Source: Acidobacteriota bacterium (GTDB taxonomy: Bacteria; Acidobacteriota; Terriglobia; Acidiferrales; UBA7541). Taken from it: DNA of 64,000 nucleotides. The notes beneath the pieces were generated by a model. It saw only the letters and a list, made by a program, of their open reading frames with translations. It did not search any database and was not told where the DNA came from. Within the stretch, counting starts at the first letter, position 1. Every line of letters starts with the position of its first letter. Both the position numbers and the translations under genes were made by a program. Location of the stretch: contig JABCZG010000009.1 in the NCBI GenBank assembly GCA_013289835.1, positions 1 through 64,000 on the forward strand, written 5' to 3'. Shown here in pieces: positions 34,062-42,970 of this stretch.

Positions 34062-35729
34062 ATGTCTCCCTCACAACCGTTTCCACGCCGTCTTGCTCAT
34101 TCCGCCCTCAAACTCGCACTTCGCTTTTGGCCCGAGGAATCACTTGAGTGGGGCCAAGCTCTCGCTGCCGAACTGGATGAAATCGAAAAGCCGCTCGTCG
34201 TTCTGACGTGGGCCTTTGGAGGACTGATGCTCTTCACCCGCGCCTCTGTCGCTCACCTATGGAGCTGGCTTAAACTTCCCGCGGGCGCGCGCCTATCCAC
34301 GACTTCCCTGCCCCTGGGAACCACTCCACCCATCCTTCCCAAGCGCTCCCGTCTCTTCACCGCCATGGTCCTGATCGTCACCGCGGCCGTGCTCGTTCTC
34401 CCCCAAAGCCGTGAAGCCATTTCCACTGTGCGCGAGAGCTGGACTGGCTACCAGGCATCCTCATCCGACCTCCGCACTCTGGAAAAGCTCGCTGCCAGGG
34501 CGGAGAAGCAAAAAGACGCCCGCACTCTCGCCTTCGTCGCCTTGAACCTCCCCGATCGCGAACGCGCCATTATTCTGGCAGACCGCGCCGTGGCTCTCGA
34601 TCCCACTCTCGCGTGGATCTATGCCTCCCGCGTAGACTCGCGGAATTTCTCGCAACTCACGAAAGAACGAGTCGCGCGTTTATTGACCTCGGACCCCAAC
34701 AATGCCTTCGCGCAGCTCATCGCAGTCCAGTCCGTCTACGTTCCCCGTTACACGGCTCTCCTTTCCCGCCATACACCGACGGATCGAGAAACGGAGGCAG
34801 CCGTTACCGGCGATCCCGACTGGGCCGCTCGCATGGTCCTCGCCTTTCGCGCACCTAGGTATGACAGCTATTTCGACCGTAACTGGCGCTTGACTCAGGA
34901 GGTATGGAATCACGAGCCCTCCTTCTCGGCGCCACTCATAGTTGGTAGCCTCTGGATCCACTCCTTTCCCGACATTCTCTCCATCAAAACGTATTCCAAT
35001 CGATTGATGCGCAGCGCTCAGGAAGCTTCCTCCGCAGGGGATGCACAGCGCGCCCAATCCTTGATTTTTCAGGTGGATGCGTTCGGACGCTTGATGACGG
35101 ACCAAGGGGAGAGAGATTTCGAGCGTCTCTACGGACTACACCTGTCCGAGCAGGCTACGAAAGCACTTCAAGATCTTTACTTGCGGACTGGCGACTCGAA
35201 ACAAGCTGTGACGGCGGCCAATCGCCTGCAGCAAATCGAGACTCAGAGCAATACTCTCGTTCATTCGTTCCGCGATGCTAAGCCGTCACTAACTCGCGCG
35301 CTGGAGCGAAAAGCCTTTCTCGTTCAGTTCTCCGCGGTGTTTGCCGTTCTCTTGGCTCTCGCAACAGTCTTTGGCCTTCTGGCATTGGAGCTACGGCGCG
35401 AAAGATCTTCCAAACGATTCCCGCGTTTGGGTCAAGCAATCTGTCTCGCCGTAGACTGGGCTCCCATCGCACTACTCGCTTCATTCATCGCTTTGCTGTG
35501 GGCGTTTCAACCCTTCGCGAATATCCTCCGCTCAGCCCGTAGTGTTGAATCGGCATCCGCGGCTTGGCACACCATGCATTTTCAAGGTTTGTTCCTTCTT
35601 TCCAACATCCTCGACCCTTTATTCGATCCCATGACGGCCTACAATTTCTGGCTTTCGTTTCTCTGCGCCCTCGTCGCCTTGGCCCTCTTCCTGATCGCCC
35701 GCGGCTTCCTGCGACACAAACAGGCCTAA
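34062..35729 (+). CDS. Large membrane protein coupled to PadR
   Basis: About 555 residues. Membrane segments lie at the N-terminal side ('LTWAFGGLMLFTRASVAHLWSW', 'RLFTAMVLIVTAAVLVLPQ') and near the C-terminus ('QFSAVFAVLLALATVFGLLALEL', 'WAPIALLASFIALLWAF', 'FWLSFLCALVALALFLIARGFL'). The roughly 280-residue part between them is helical with TPR-like character ('RTLEKLAARAEKQKDARTLAFVALN', 'RAIILADRAVALDPTLAWIYASR'). No enzymatic motif is recognised. The start is ATG 34062, directly after padR. It may be the membrane-stress target that PadR controls. Confidence 0.7.
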   Translation: MSPSQPFPRRLAHSALKLALRFWPEESLEWGQALAAELDEIEKPLVVLTWAFGGLMLFTRASVAHLWSWLKLPAGARLSTTSLPLGTTPPILPKRSRLFTAMVLIVTAAVLVLPQSREAISTVRESWTGYQASSSDLRTLEKLAARAEKQKDARTLAFVALNLPDRERAIILADRAVALDPTLAWIYASRVDSRNFSQLTKERVARLLTSDPNNAFAQLIAVQSVYVPRYTALLSRHTPTDRETEAAVTGDPDWAARMVLAFRAPRYDSYFDRNWRLTQEVWNHEPSFSAPLIVGSLWIHSFPDILSIKTYSNRLMRSAQEASSAGDAQRAQSLIFQVDAFGRLMTDQGERDFERLYGLHLSEQATKALQDLYLRTGDSKQAVTAANRLQQIETQSNTLVHSFRDAKPSLTRALERKAFLVQFSAVFAVLLALATVFGLLALELRRERSSKRFPRLGQAICLAVDWAPIALLASFIALLWAFQPFANILRSARSVESASAAWHTMHFQGLFLLSNILDPLFDPMTAYNFWLSFLCALVALALFLIARGFLRHKQA

Positions 35730-35768
35730 ATTCGCCCCGAGCAGCGACCATCCTAGAGATCTCTCTGG

Positions 35769-36728
35769 TCACGACTCACCAACCACTCCACAACCTAGCC
35801 GCTGCGCACAATCCCGAAGGAGTTCCCGTTCCCAAGCCGGCCGCTTGGGGCTTTTCGGGTGGGGCAATTCCGTCGGAATCCGTTCAGTCAGGTGCAAGAA
35901 CACGGCTGCGGAGTGCTTATAGGCAGGGACTGGAGCGCGAAACGCTACGTTTCCCAGATATTGCAGCGCGTCTGACAGCGCATAGTAAGCCGGATCACCT
36001 GTTTCCCAGAGCCGGTCGCGCTCCGCGAATTTTTCCGGCGCGAACGTTGCCAGCCCCAGCAGATAATCGGAGCCGTACTCGATCATGTTGATGCCCAAAT
36101 CGTTCCCCGTAAAGATGCGGAACTCCGGCCGCTGTGCGTCGCGCAACTCCAGCCGCCCCAACTCGATCAGCCGGTCCAGCGAGGAATGCTTGATTCCCTT
36201 GATTTCCGGAATGTCGAGCAACCGCCGGAAACTCTCTTCATCGAAAATTTCGCCGTTCGGGGCAAATACCGGCCCCAATTCGAACGCCAGCACCTCCGCG
36301 GAGCCGTGGCAAACTTTCCGATATACCGCGGCTTTCTCCGCCGACGATTTTCCATGCAGCCGGCTCGTCTGAAACAAGATGGGAATTCCGCCGTGCGCAA
36401 CGATGGCATCCATCTGCTTACGGTAAAGTCCAACCACGTCTCCCGTCTGTCCTTCGATGTAGGCGCCCGCTACAAATGGCACATCCTTGCCCAGCGCCTC
36501 GCGCGTCCATCGCAGCACGTCGGCTTTTTGCGCCTCGCTCAAATAATTGACATACCCTGTGTCCATGTTCACGGCATTCATCAGCCCGGCGCGATGCGTC
36601 GCCCGCAGATGCTCCTGAAACGTCGTTACGGCAATTCGGCCGTCCGTTTCGAACGGCAAAAGCGCCGCAGCGATCCCCTGCACCTTGCGGCCAAGTCGTT
36701 GCCGTGCGGCGATGGCTCCGATGTTCAT
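35769..36728 (-). CDS. Dihydrodipicolinate synthase-family aldolase/lyase
   Basis: 319 residues, TIM-barrel DHDPS/NAL family. The start 'GIAAALLPFETDGRIAVTTFQEHLRATHRAGL' matches the family N-terminus, and the Schiff-base lysine is in 'IPEIKGIKHSSLD'. 'NMDTGYVNYLS' replaces the usual GTTGE motif, so this is not the lysine-biosynthesis enzyme; a pyruvate-type or retro-aldol/dehydratase activity on another acid is likely. ATG 36728 overlaps the stop of the flavoenzyme gene by 4 bases (ATGA). It is the last gene of the MFS-OYE-DHDPS operon. Confidence 0.78.
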   Translation of the reverse strand: MNIGAIAARQRLGRKVQGIAAALLPFETDGRIAVTTFQEHLRATHRAGLMNAVNMDTGYVNYLSEAQKADVLRWTREALGKDVPFVAGAYIEGQTGDVVGLYRKQMDAIVAHGGIPILFQTSRLHGKSSAEKAAVYRKVCHGSAEVLAFELGPVFAPNGEIFDEESFRRLLDIPEIKGIKHSSLDRLIELGRLELRDAQRPEFRIFTGNDLGINMIEYGSDYLLGLATFAPEKFAERDRLWETGDPAYYALSDALQYLGNVAFRAPVPAYKHSAAVFLHLTERIPTELPHPKSPKRPAWERELLRDCAQRLGCGVVGES

Positions 36729-38191
36729 CGCTTCGCCTTTACGATCTTCAACCGTTCCGCCAATTCCGAGTTCTTGTAGTAGCTGTCCAGCGGATAGCAT
36801 CCCGAAGGTAATCCCTTCCGCGGCGCCGTCGTGCAATCGCTAAACGTTCTACAAACGCGCTTGTGCTGAATTTCATTCCCATTCGTCGCATCCCACAAGA
36901 TTTCCGGGTAGGTCAAGATCATTCTCCCCAGCCCGACGGTGTCCACCCAATCCTCGCGCACCGCAGCCTGCGCCACGTGCGGCAGAAAATCCTGCAAATA
37001 ACTGTACGCCGATCCCACGACGATCAAGTTTGGAAAGCGGTGCTTCAATTGGCGCGTCACGTTCATGTGCAGCGCCACGCCAACCAGCGGATCCTCTGGA
37101 GGTTGATACCCGTCCGACGGCGGGTACAGCGCAGGCCTCTGAATATGGGGATTCCAATAGGGACTGCCCCCCGAAATGTTGACGAGCGGGATTTCTAGCT
37201 CCTCGAGCAGGGACAAGAACCGAATCGTCTCGGTCAGATCCACTTCCATGGGCTGCTGTGGATTTACGCCGAATCCCCAGACGTATGGAATCAAGCTGCC
37301 ATGCCGTTCCGGAATTCCCGGCCCCGGCTTTCCATTCGCTGACCGATCCGGGTCCGGACGGAATGGCACCGTGTCAAACGCGGAGAGCCGCACCCCAATC
37401 CGAAGCCCGGGAGCATGCAAACGAACCCCTTTCACAACTTCTCGCAGGAACCGCGTGCGATTCTCGAAGGTGCCGCCATATTTCCCTTCGCGCGTGTGCG
37501 CGCTCAGAAATTCGTGCCCCAGGTAACCGTGGCAATGTTTTATGTCCACGAAGTCGAAGCCCAACTCCTGCACCATTTTTGCCGCGCGATGAAACTTCTC
37601 GATGATCCCGTCAATCTCGCCGTCCGTCAGCAGCGGATAATTGCCAGACAGCCCCAGCTTCCGGTCCAATATAGGATGGTGATAAAGAATGCGCGGCTCA
37701 CGTTTGTCATGGGCGTTCGGCCGTGAATAGCGCCCCGAATGCGTCAACTGCAATCCGATGAACAACCCGTCATTCGAGCCCGTCGTCCGCCGGTGCTCTT
37801 CGATGAGCGTCTTTCGCAGTCCTGCCAATGCCTCCAGCGTGTGTTTCGCAATCAGCAGCTGGCGCGGATTGGCGCGCCCCGCATGCGAAATCGCAACTGC
37901 TTCCCCGCCCCAAATCAGCTTTGCCCCGCTCCGGCCGAATTTCTTCCAGCGTTCGATCGTGTGTTCGCTTGGGTTTCCATCCGAAGTTCCGTCCCATCCT
38001 TCCATCGGATGGACCGCGATCCGGTTTCCAATCTTGATGCCCTGACGCGAAACCGGCTGCCAGAGTGGCGATTCGAATCCACTAAGCAACTCGCTATCAC
38101 ACGGAATCTTCAATCCCAGCGAGCGAACATGTTCCTGGAAGCGCGCAACGTCTTTCACTGCGCCAAGACGAAGAATACGAAGCGCGCTCAT
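36725..38191 (-). CDS. Old yellow enzyme-family FMN oxidoreductase
   Basis: 488 residues, TIM-barrel FMN enzyme of the NADH:flavin oxidoreductase / OYE family. Marks are 'IKIGNRIAVHPMEGWDG', 'GAKLIWGGEAVAISHAGR', 'FIGLQLTHSGRYSRP', 'DFVDIKHCHGYLGHEFLSAHTREGKYGGTFENRTRFL' and 'GLGRMILTYPEILWDA'. The 'H-C-H-GYL...FLS' box and phosphate-loop 'GLGRM' are as in 2,4-dienoyl-CoA or trimethylamine dehydrogenase relatives, but no 4Fe-4S cysteine cluster (CxxCxxxC) is seen. ATG 38191 overlaps the MFS stop by 4 bases. The longer ORF-track start lies inside the MFS gene and is rejected. Confidence 0.85.
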   Translation of the reverse strand: MSALRILRLGAVKDVARFQEHVRSLGLKIPCDSELLSGFESPLWQPVSRQGIKIGNRIAVHPMEGWDGTSDGNPSEHTIERWKKFGRSGAKLIWGGEAVAISHAGRANPRQLLIAKHTLEALAGLRKTLIEEHRRTTGSNDGLFIGLQLTHSGRYSRPNAHDKREPRILYHHPILDRKLGLSGNYPLLTDGEIDGIIEKFHRAAKMVQELGFDFVDIKHCHGYLGHEFLSAHTREGKYGGTFENRTRFLREVVKGVRLHAPGLRIGVRLSAFDTVPFRPDPDRSANGKPGPGIPERHGSLIPYVWGFGVNPQQPMEVDLTETIRFLSLLEELEIPLVNISGGSPYWNPHIQRPALYPPSDGYQPPEDPLVGVALHMNVTRQLKHRFPNLIVVGSAYSYLQDFLPHVAQAAVREDWVDTVGLGRMILTYPEILWDATNGNEIQHKRVCRTFSDCTTAPRKGLPSGCYPLDSYYKNSELAERLKIVKAKR

Positions 38192-39429
38192 GCCGCTTGC
38201 TTTCCTTTCGGCATCGCAGCAATGGCAACGGCGCCCAGGAAAGCCATTCCAATCAACGCGACAAATCCCGCCACGTAACTTCCCGTAGTGTCGCGCAAGT
38301 GCGCAACGAGCCACGGCGCGACCGCTTCCGCGACGCTGCCGGCGGTCAAAATCACGCCAAGCAAGCGCCCCAGAAATTGTGTGCCGAAAATCTCCGCGGT
38401 CATCAGCGGTACGATCATGTAATCCCCGCCCAGCGCAATCCCAAACACCGCCGCGAACGTGTACAAATTCGTTTCCGAGCGCCCCGCCAGCAGCAGCGGA
38501 ATGGCTCCTGCCACCAGCAAATAAATGAGCAGCATCACATATTTCTTTGGGAAGCGATCCGCCAGCCAGCCCATGAGCAAGCGCCCCGCGATGCTGCATG
38601 CCAGCACCAGTGACAAGACGCGCGTGGCCTCATTTTGTGCAATGTGCAGATCCAGGCTCAAGAACAGCTTCAAATTTTGCTGCGTCCCGCTCACTGCCCC
38701 AATCGAAAACATGCTGCCTATGGTTAATAGAAAAAATGGAAGTGTGAGGAACGCGCGCCGAGATTCCGGTAGCTTCGCGGGCGTGCCATTCTCTTTTTGC
38801 TGGGATGCATCTCCCGGCCGCGGCGGGTCTTTCGTAAAAAAAGCCGCCGGGAGAGCAATTGCAACGATTAAAAGCCCCAGCGCCCGCAGCGCCGCTTGCC
38901 ACCCCCAAAGCTGTACGAGTGCGTGTGAAATCCACGGCACCACCGCGCCGCCCAGCCCAATTCCCAGGTACGCGATGCCCATCGCTTTCCCGCGCGACGC
39001 TGTAAACCGCCGCGACAACAGCACCTGGATCGGCAGCGGTCCCCCGCACACGTACCCCAGCGCATTCAGCATGTAGAAAAAATAAAACATTCCCAGCGTG
39101 GATACGCTCCAAAAACCCACCAGCGCGGCCCCCGCCATCACAATTCCCACCATCATCAGTTTGCGTGGCCCGAAGCGATCTACCATCCATCCGGCAATAA
39201 ATCCAAACAGCGGCCCAATCACCAACTTGCTCAAAGCGTTGCCTGAAGTTACTTGTGCCCGCGTCCAGCCAAACTGCTGAACCATAAAATCGTAATAGTA
39301 AGGAAGCCCCCAGAGGGCCATGCCTACGATGCAGAACAGAACCAGAAACGCAGTCGCGACAGCTTGTAGCGACTCTAGGTTCAATTCTGTGTTTGGGCGG
39401 GAGGTCGCGATTTCAGCTCCGTTGCGCAC
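38188..39429 (-). CDS. MFS transporter (monocarboxylate/oxalate-formate type)
   Basis: 413 residues and twelve predicted helices. The MFS loop motif is 'GWMVDRFGPRKLMMVG' after helix 2 and is repeated as 'GWLADRFPKKYVMLL' in the second half. The overall style, with 'LWGLPYYYDFMVQQFGWTRAQVTSG' at the N-terminus, is that of the oxalate:formate antiporter/monocarboxylate group. The GTG start at 39429 has no clear ribosome site. It heads an operon with an OYE-like reductase and a DHDPS-like lyase, so it probably imports the compound they degrade. Confidence 0.82.
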   Translation of the reverse strand: MRNGAEIATSRPNTELNLESLQAVATAFLVLFCIVGMALWGLPYYYDFMVQQFGWTRAQVTSGNALSKLVIGPLFGFIAGWMVDRFGPRKLMMVGIVMAGAALVGFWSVSTLGMFYFFYMLNALGYVCGGPLPIQVLLSRRFTASRGKAMGIAYLGIGLGGAVVPWISHALVQLWGWQAALRALGLLIVAIALPAAFFTKDPPRPGDASQQKENGTPAKLPESRRAFLTLPFFLLTIGSMFSIGAVSGTQQNLKLFLSLDLHIAQNEATRVLSLVLACSIAGRLLMGWLADRFPKKYVMLLIYLLVAGAIPLLLAGRSETNLYTFAAVFGIALGGDYMIVPLMTAEIFGTQFLGRLLGVILTAGSVAEAVAPWLVAHLRDTTGSYVAGFVALIGMAFLGAVAIAAMPKGKQAA

Positions 39430-39557
39430 AAAACCATACTTGCGCCGTTATCTTGCGTCAACCTCCAATTGCGGGTTGCGGTTTTGCTCGATGGCGAACA
39501 AAGGACGTCGCGGTATCGCTGGCAATGCGCGGCCGGGGCAACTAAAATAAGTCGACG

Positions 39558-41324
39558 ATGACCCAGCCGCCGACCTTCACGCCACACTTCTTTCACCGGC
39601 TCCGTTTTTGGATCGCCGCGTCGATTGCCACCGCCATCCTTTTTTTCACCGGTTGTGGAAGCTCCGCCAGCGGTTCCGCCGGAGGCAATCCCCCTCCCCC
39701 CACTCTGAGCTCTATCAACGTCACGCCGATGAATCCCTCGATTCCCGACGGCACCCAGCAACAATTCAAGGCCACCGGCGTTTTCAGCGACGGCAGCATG
39801 CAAGATCTCACCGCCTCGGTTACCTGGTCTTCGACCGACAAAAACGTTGCCACGATTTCGACAGGAGGCTTGGCCACCACCGTAAGCGCGGGAACCTCGA
39901 CGATCCAGGCCATGTCCGGCACGGTGCCCGGCTCGACATTGCTCACCGTTATGCCATCCGGAGGCGGGGGCGCCGTCCCCGCGCTGGTCCAGCACGTGAG
40001 CGGTTCCAGCAACCGTGGCAACAGCTTCTCCAGCCCGTTTTGTTACCACGTCCAGCTTCCCGGTGGCACCACCGCGGGAAATGCAATCATCGTCGGTTTC
40101 ACATTCATGAGCAACGTGACGCCTAACGTCACCGACGATAGGGGCGATTCGTATTCGATCGAAGCCCATTTCTTCGACGCCGCGAACACGCAATCCATCG
40201 CTATCGCCGCTGCTTTCAACGTCACTGCCGGCGCGCGCCAAATCAATGTCTGCTTTGCGAGCGATCCCGGCGGCTTCGTCCAGCCCACCGTCAGCGAATT
40301 CGCGAATGTCACCGGCCTCGACGCCGTTTCTCCGGGATTCTCGGGATCAGGCACTTCGATCACCGCCGGAAACATGACGCCGACCGTCACCGGCGACCTT
40401 GCCTACGCAGTGGTGAATGCCCTCGGCACGAACCAGGATCAATCCAGCTTCACCGCCGGTTCCCAAGCCGGCCTCACGTGGCAATTGGCCAGCGCCGATT
40501 TGATGGACGGGTTCGCCGCGCAATACGGCGTCCACAATTCAGTCAGCGCCATCGACCCCGGCATGAGCATGGGCACCAGCAAATCCTGGATCGCTGTGGC
40601 CGCTCTGTTCAAGTCCGGCCAAGCCGGCAGCGTGCCGTCCGGCATGCGCATCGTCCACCTCGACCACCAGAATGTCCCCACGAAGACCTCGGCGGGCGGC
40701 AACGGCACTTCCTTCCCGAATCCACTAAGCGTGCAGTTCCCTTGCTCCGGCAATCTCGAGGTCATCACCGTCGGCGGCGGAAATCCGCCAGCCCAAGTCA
40801 CCTCCATCACCGATTCCAACAACAATATCTGGCAGCATGCAGGCTCCTATGCCGTGACTAACGATCCGGTGACCGGCATTTTCTATGCAGGCAACGCCAC
40901 CTGCTCCGGCACGCAGAAATTGACCGTCCAATGGGACGCCAACAGCGGGGATCAGACCATCCTCTACTACGACGTGGAGGGGGCCTCTGCTTCGCCGCTC
41001 GACACAACGATGAAGGGCAATGGTGGCCAAAGCTCCGCCGGCAATCTCACAGTTTTTTCGATCACTCCCACCACCTCAGCGACGGAGCTGATCTTCTGTT
41101 CCATGCCCGTCCAGTTCAACACCGTCACCGGGCTGGTAAATGGCTTCAACGACGCCAATATGTTCGATGGCGAGAGCCTCAGTGGCCCGGAGCCCGTCGA
41201 CGAAAACAACGGCTGGGGCCACTTCGTCACTTCCAGCGCGAACGCGGTCAACGTCACGTGGACGTTTCAGTCTTCTACCCAAGCCGCAAATGGCTGGGCT
41301 TCCGTCGCCGCCGCCTTCAAGTAG
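39558..41324 (+). CDS. Secreted lipoprotein with bacterial Ig-like (Big_2) domain
   Basis: 588 residues. The N-terminus 'FWIAASIATAILFFTGCGSS' is a lipoprotein signal with Cys in TGC. Residues about 47-130 form a BIG2-type Ig-like domain: 'LSSINVTPMNPSIPDGTQQQFKATGVFSDGSMQDLTASVTWSSTDKNVATI'. The remainder comprises two similar beta-rich units ('AGNAIIVGFTFMSNVTPNVTDDRGDSYS' and 'GNLEVITVGGGNPPAQVTSITDSNNNIWQ'), each ending with a 'W-AVAALFK'-like segment ('SWIAVAALFKSG', 'GWASVAAAFK'), so an internal duplication is likely. Probably exported and surface-bound; function unknown. Confidence 0.75.
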   Translation: MTQPPTFTPHFFHRLRFWIAASIATAILFFTGCGSSASGSAGGNPPPPTLSSINVTPMNPSIPDGTQQQFKATGVFSDGSMQDLTASVTWSSTDKNVATISTGGLATTVSAGTSTIQAMSGTVPGSTLLTVMPSGGGGAVPALVQHVSGSSNRGNSFSSPFCYHVQLPGGTTAGNAIIVGFTFMSNVTPNVTDDRGDSYSIEAHFFDAANTQSIAIAAAFNVTAGARQINVCFASDPGGFVQPTVSEFANVTGLDAVSPGFSGSGTSITAGNMTPTVTGDLAYAVVNALGTNQDQSSFTAGSQAGLTWQLASADLMDGFAAQYGVHNSVSAIDPGMSMGTSKSWIAVAALFKSGQAGSVPSGMRIVHLDHQNVPTKTSAGGNGTSFPNPLSVQFPCSGNLEVITVGGGNPPAQVTSITDSNNNIWQHAGSYAVTNDPVTGIFYAGNATCSGTQKLTVQWDANSGDQTILYYDVEGASASPLDTTMKGNGGQSSAGNLTVFSITPTTSATELIFCSMPVQFNTVTGLVNGFNDANMFDGESLSGPEPVDENNGWGHFVTSSANAVNVTWTFQSSTQAANGWASVAAAFK

Positions 41325-41445
41325 CCCGACTGGGTCCCTCTTGTGCTTTGAAACGGAACACGACTGCTCGTCACTACCAAACATAAGCTGTAGCAGCATC
41401 CCACTGAACTTACGAAAGTACTGAAGCGCATTAGCAGAGGGCAGC

Positions 41446-42381
41446 ATGGCTTACAAAATCTTGGACTTGGGATCTCTCAACAAAAATCTCAGCGTTGCAT
41501 TTGCCATCACAAACTGCGGCCAAATCACTGGCTGGATCGACAGCCCAGTCCCTCCAGCCACCCTGCTGGCGCCGATTCCCTTTCTCTGGTCCCAAGGCGT
41601 CATGCAGCTGCTCCCACTAACGGGCCAAGCCGTCTACGGCCAGGCGTTTGATCTCAACGGGAATACGCAGGTAGGCAACACCTACAACACCGTGATCACG
41701 CAAGCCACCCGTTGGCAAGGTGGCGCGATGCAGCTTCTTCCTTTTTTCGGCGACGACGCCAACGCCCGCAGCATTAACGACTGCGGGAGCATCGCTGGAG
41801 ACGGCGCCACCGCTTCCGGGGCAAACATCCAAGCGTGGTGCCACCCCGGCGGCCGGTTGAATCCCCTGCCTCCCTACAACCCTCACGTCATGCAAACCGA
41901 CCGCTATTCCCGCGCTTACGGCATCAACAATCGCGGCCAGATCGTTGGCGGCTCCGACACCGGAACGCCTATCCTTTTCCCCAATGCATTCGCCCCGCCA
42001 GTGCCAGGCATCCATGCCTGTCTCTGGGACAAGGGCATCCCACAGGACCTCGGAACATTGCATCCCAACGAGGGCAGCGAAGCCTACGGCATCAACGACA
42101 AAACGCAGATCGTGGGACGCTCCGGCAATGATGCTCTTCTTTGGCACAATGGAGCGAAGACCAACCTTGGACCCGGCGCCGCCTACAATATCAACAACAA
42201 CGAAACCGTCATCGGCGATAGTTTTCTCTGGCACGCCGGCGTGCGCACTGCACTACTGGCGCTGCTTCCGCCAAATTCTGGTTGGACTTCCCTCGAAGGC
42301 CGCGACATCAATGATCACGGCGAAATCGTGGGCACCGGCGTTCACAACGGCAATACCCGCGCCTTCTTGATGTGGCTTTAA
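41446..42381 (+). CDS. HAF-repeat protein
   Basis: 311 residues made of repeated units containing 'AYGINNRGQIVGGS', 'AYGINDKTQIVGRSG', 'AYNINNNETVIGDS' and 'GRDINDHGEIVGTG'. This is the hallmark of the HAF-repeat (probable extracellular repeat) family, expected to form a beta-propeller-like structure. No signal peptide is visible at the ATG (MAYKILDLGSLNKN), so an intracellular product or an unrecognised export route is possible. It follows the Ig-like lipoprotein by 121 bases. Biological role unknown. Confidence 0.8.
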   Translation: MAYKILDLGSLNKNLSVAFAITNCGQITGWIDSPVPPATLLAPIPFLWSQGVMQLLPLTGQAVYGQAFDLNGNTQVGNTYNTVITQATRWQGGAMQLLPFFGDDANARSINDCGSIAGDGATASGANIQAWCHPGGRLNPLPPYNPHVMQTDRYSRAYGINNRGQIVGGSDTGTPILFPNAFAPPVPGIHACLWDKGIPQDLGTLHPNEGSEAYGINDKTQIVGRSGNDALLWHNGAKTNLGPGAAYNINNNETVIGDSFLWHAGVRTALLALLPPNSGWTSLEGRDINDHGEIVGTGVHNGNTRAFLMWL

Positions 42382-42571
42382 CACACGAGCTTGGCCATTT
42401 CTCCATCTCGTGTGATCACCCTAGCTTCAACTCGGCCCTGCCCCTAGTCCGCACCCGGCGTAGGCCACGTAAAACGTCAGTTCCAACCGTATCCCCCGTT
42501 CGCTCCATAGCCTTGCACCGAACTACACCGCAAGATCAGACCAGCGCGACGAATTTTCAAGAAGGTGCCCA

Positions 42572-42751
42572 ATGAAGGTGCGCATTTTAACCTGGCTGTT
42601 TCTCGCCAGCCTGGCCTTCGCATCGGTTTCGGACGTCCAGCAGAGCCGTACCAGTCCGCGGCATCATTGCGACTGCGGAGATATCTGCACGAACGTTGCC
42701 CCCAGCGAAATGTGCAAGATCAAAGATTGCAACGGAATGGGCGTGAGATAG
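42572..42751 (+). CDS. Small secreted cysteine-rich peptide (59 aa)
   Basis: Just below the ORF-track length limit. The ATG at 42572 has an AAGAAGG ribosome site 7-8 bases upstream. The product starts MKVRILTWLFLASLAFAS, a clear signal peptide, and its mature part has four cysteines: 'HHCDCGDICTNVAP' and 'MCKIKDCNGMG' (C-x-C-x4-C-x9-C-x4-C, five counting both in CDC). It could form disulfides or bind metal. No family recognised. It lies downstream of the HAF-repeat gene on the same strand with an IS-type remnant after it. Confidence 0.6.
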   Translation: MKVRILTWLFLASLAFASVSDVQQSRTSPRHHCDCGDICTNVAPSEMCKIKDCNGMGVR

Positions 42752-42800
42752 GCTAATTACGGGCCGTCTTAGAGAAAGATGATTTTTGCGGGATTTTATT

Positions 42801-42831
42801 TTTCCGATAACGGACTATCGGAAACTGACCC
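42801..42831. repeat. IS30-type terminal sequence with palindrome (solo end)
   Basis: TTTCCGATA-ACGGAC-TATCGGAAA is a 9-bp inverted repeat, and TATCGGAAACTGACCC (42816-42831) is identical to the presumed IS end at 202-217. No transposase gene is next to it. It is probably a remnant end or a small non-autonomous element. Confidence 0.5.
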
Positions 42832-42970
42832 ACCGTCAAATTTTGGCTGCAGTGCGGTTGCCGGGGCACTTCACTAGTAATGCCGCCAGCAAGGTGCGCG
42901 GGGGACCGCGCAGCAGCGGCGCGCGATGAAGGACCGGGGTTTAACAACAGGGTTGAGACCGCTCTTCTCG

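Noticed and set aside
36725-38599. 624-aa version of the OYE-like protein
   Set aside because: The first 136 residues are an out-of-frame reading of the MFS gene; ATG 38191 gives a normal family N-terminus and an ATGA overlap.
42753-42947. 64-aa minus-strand ORF over the IS-type remnant
   Set aside because: Short, no ribosome site, and covers a palindromic repeat; more likely remnant DNA than a gene.
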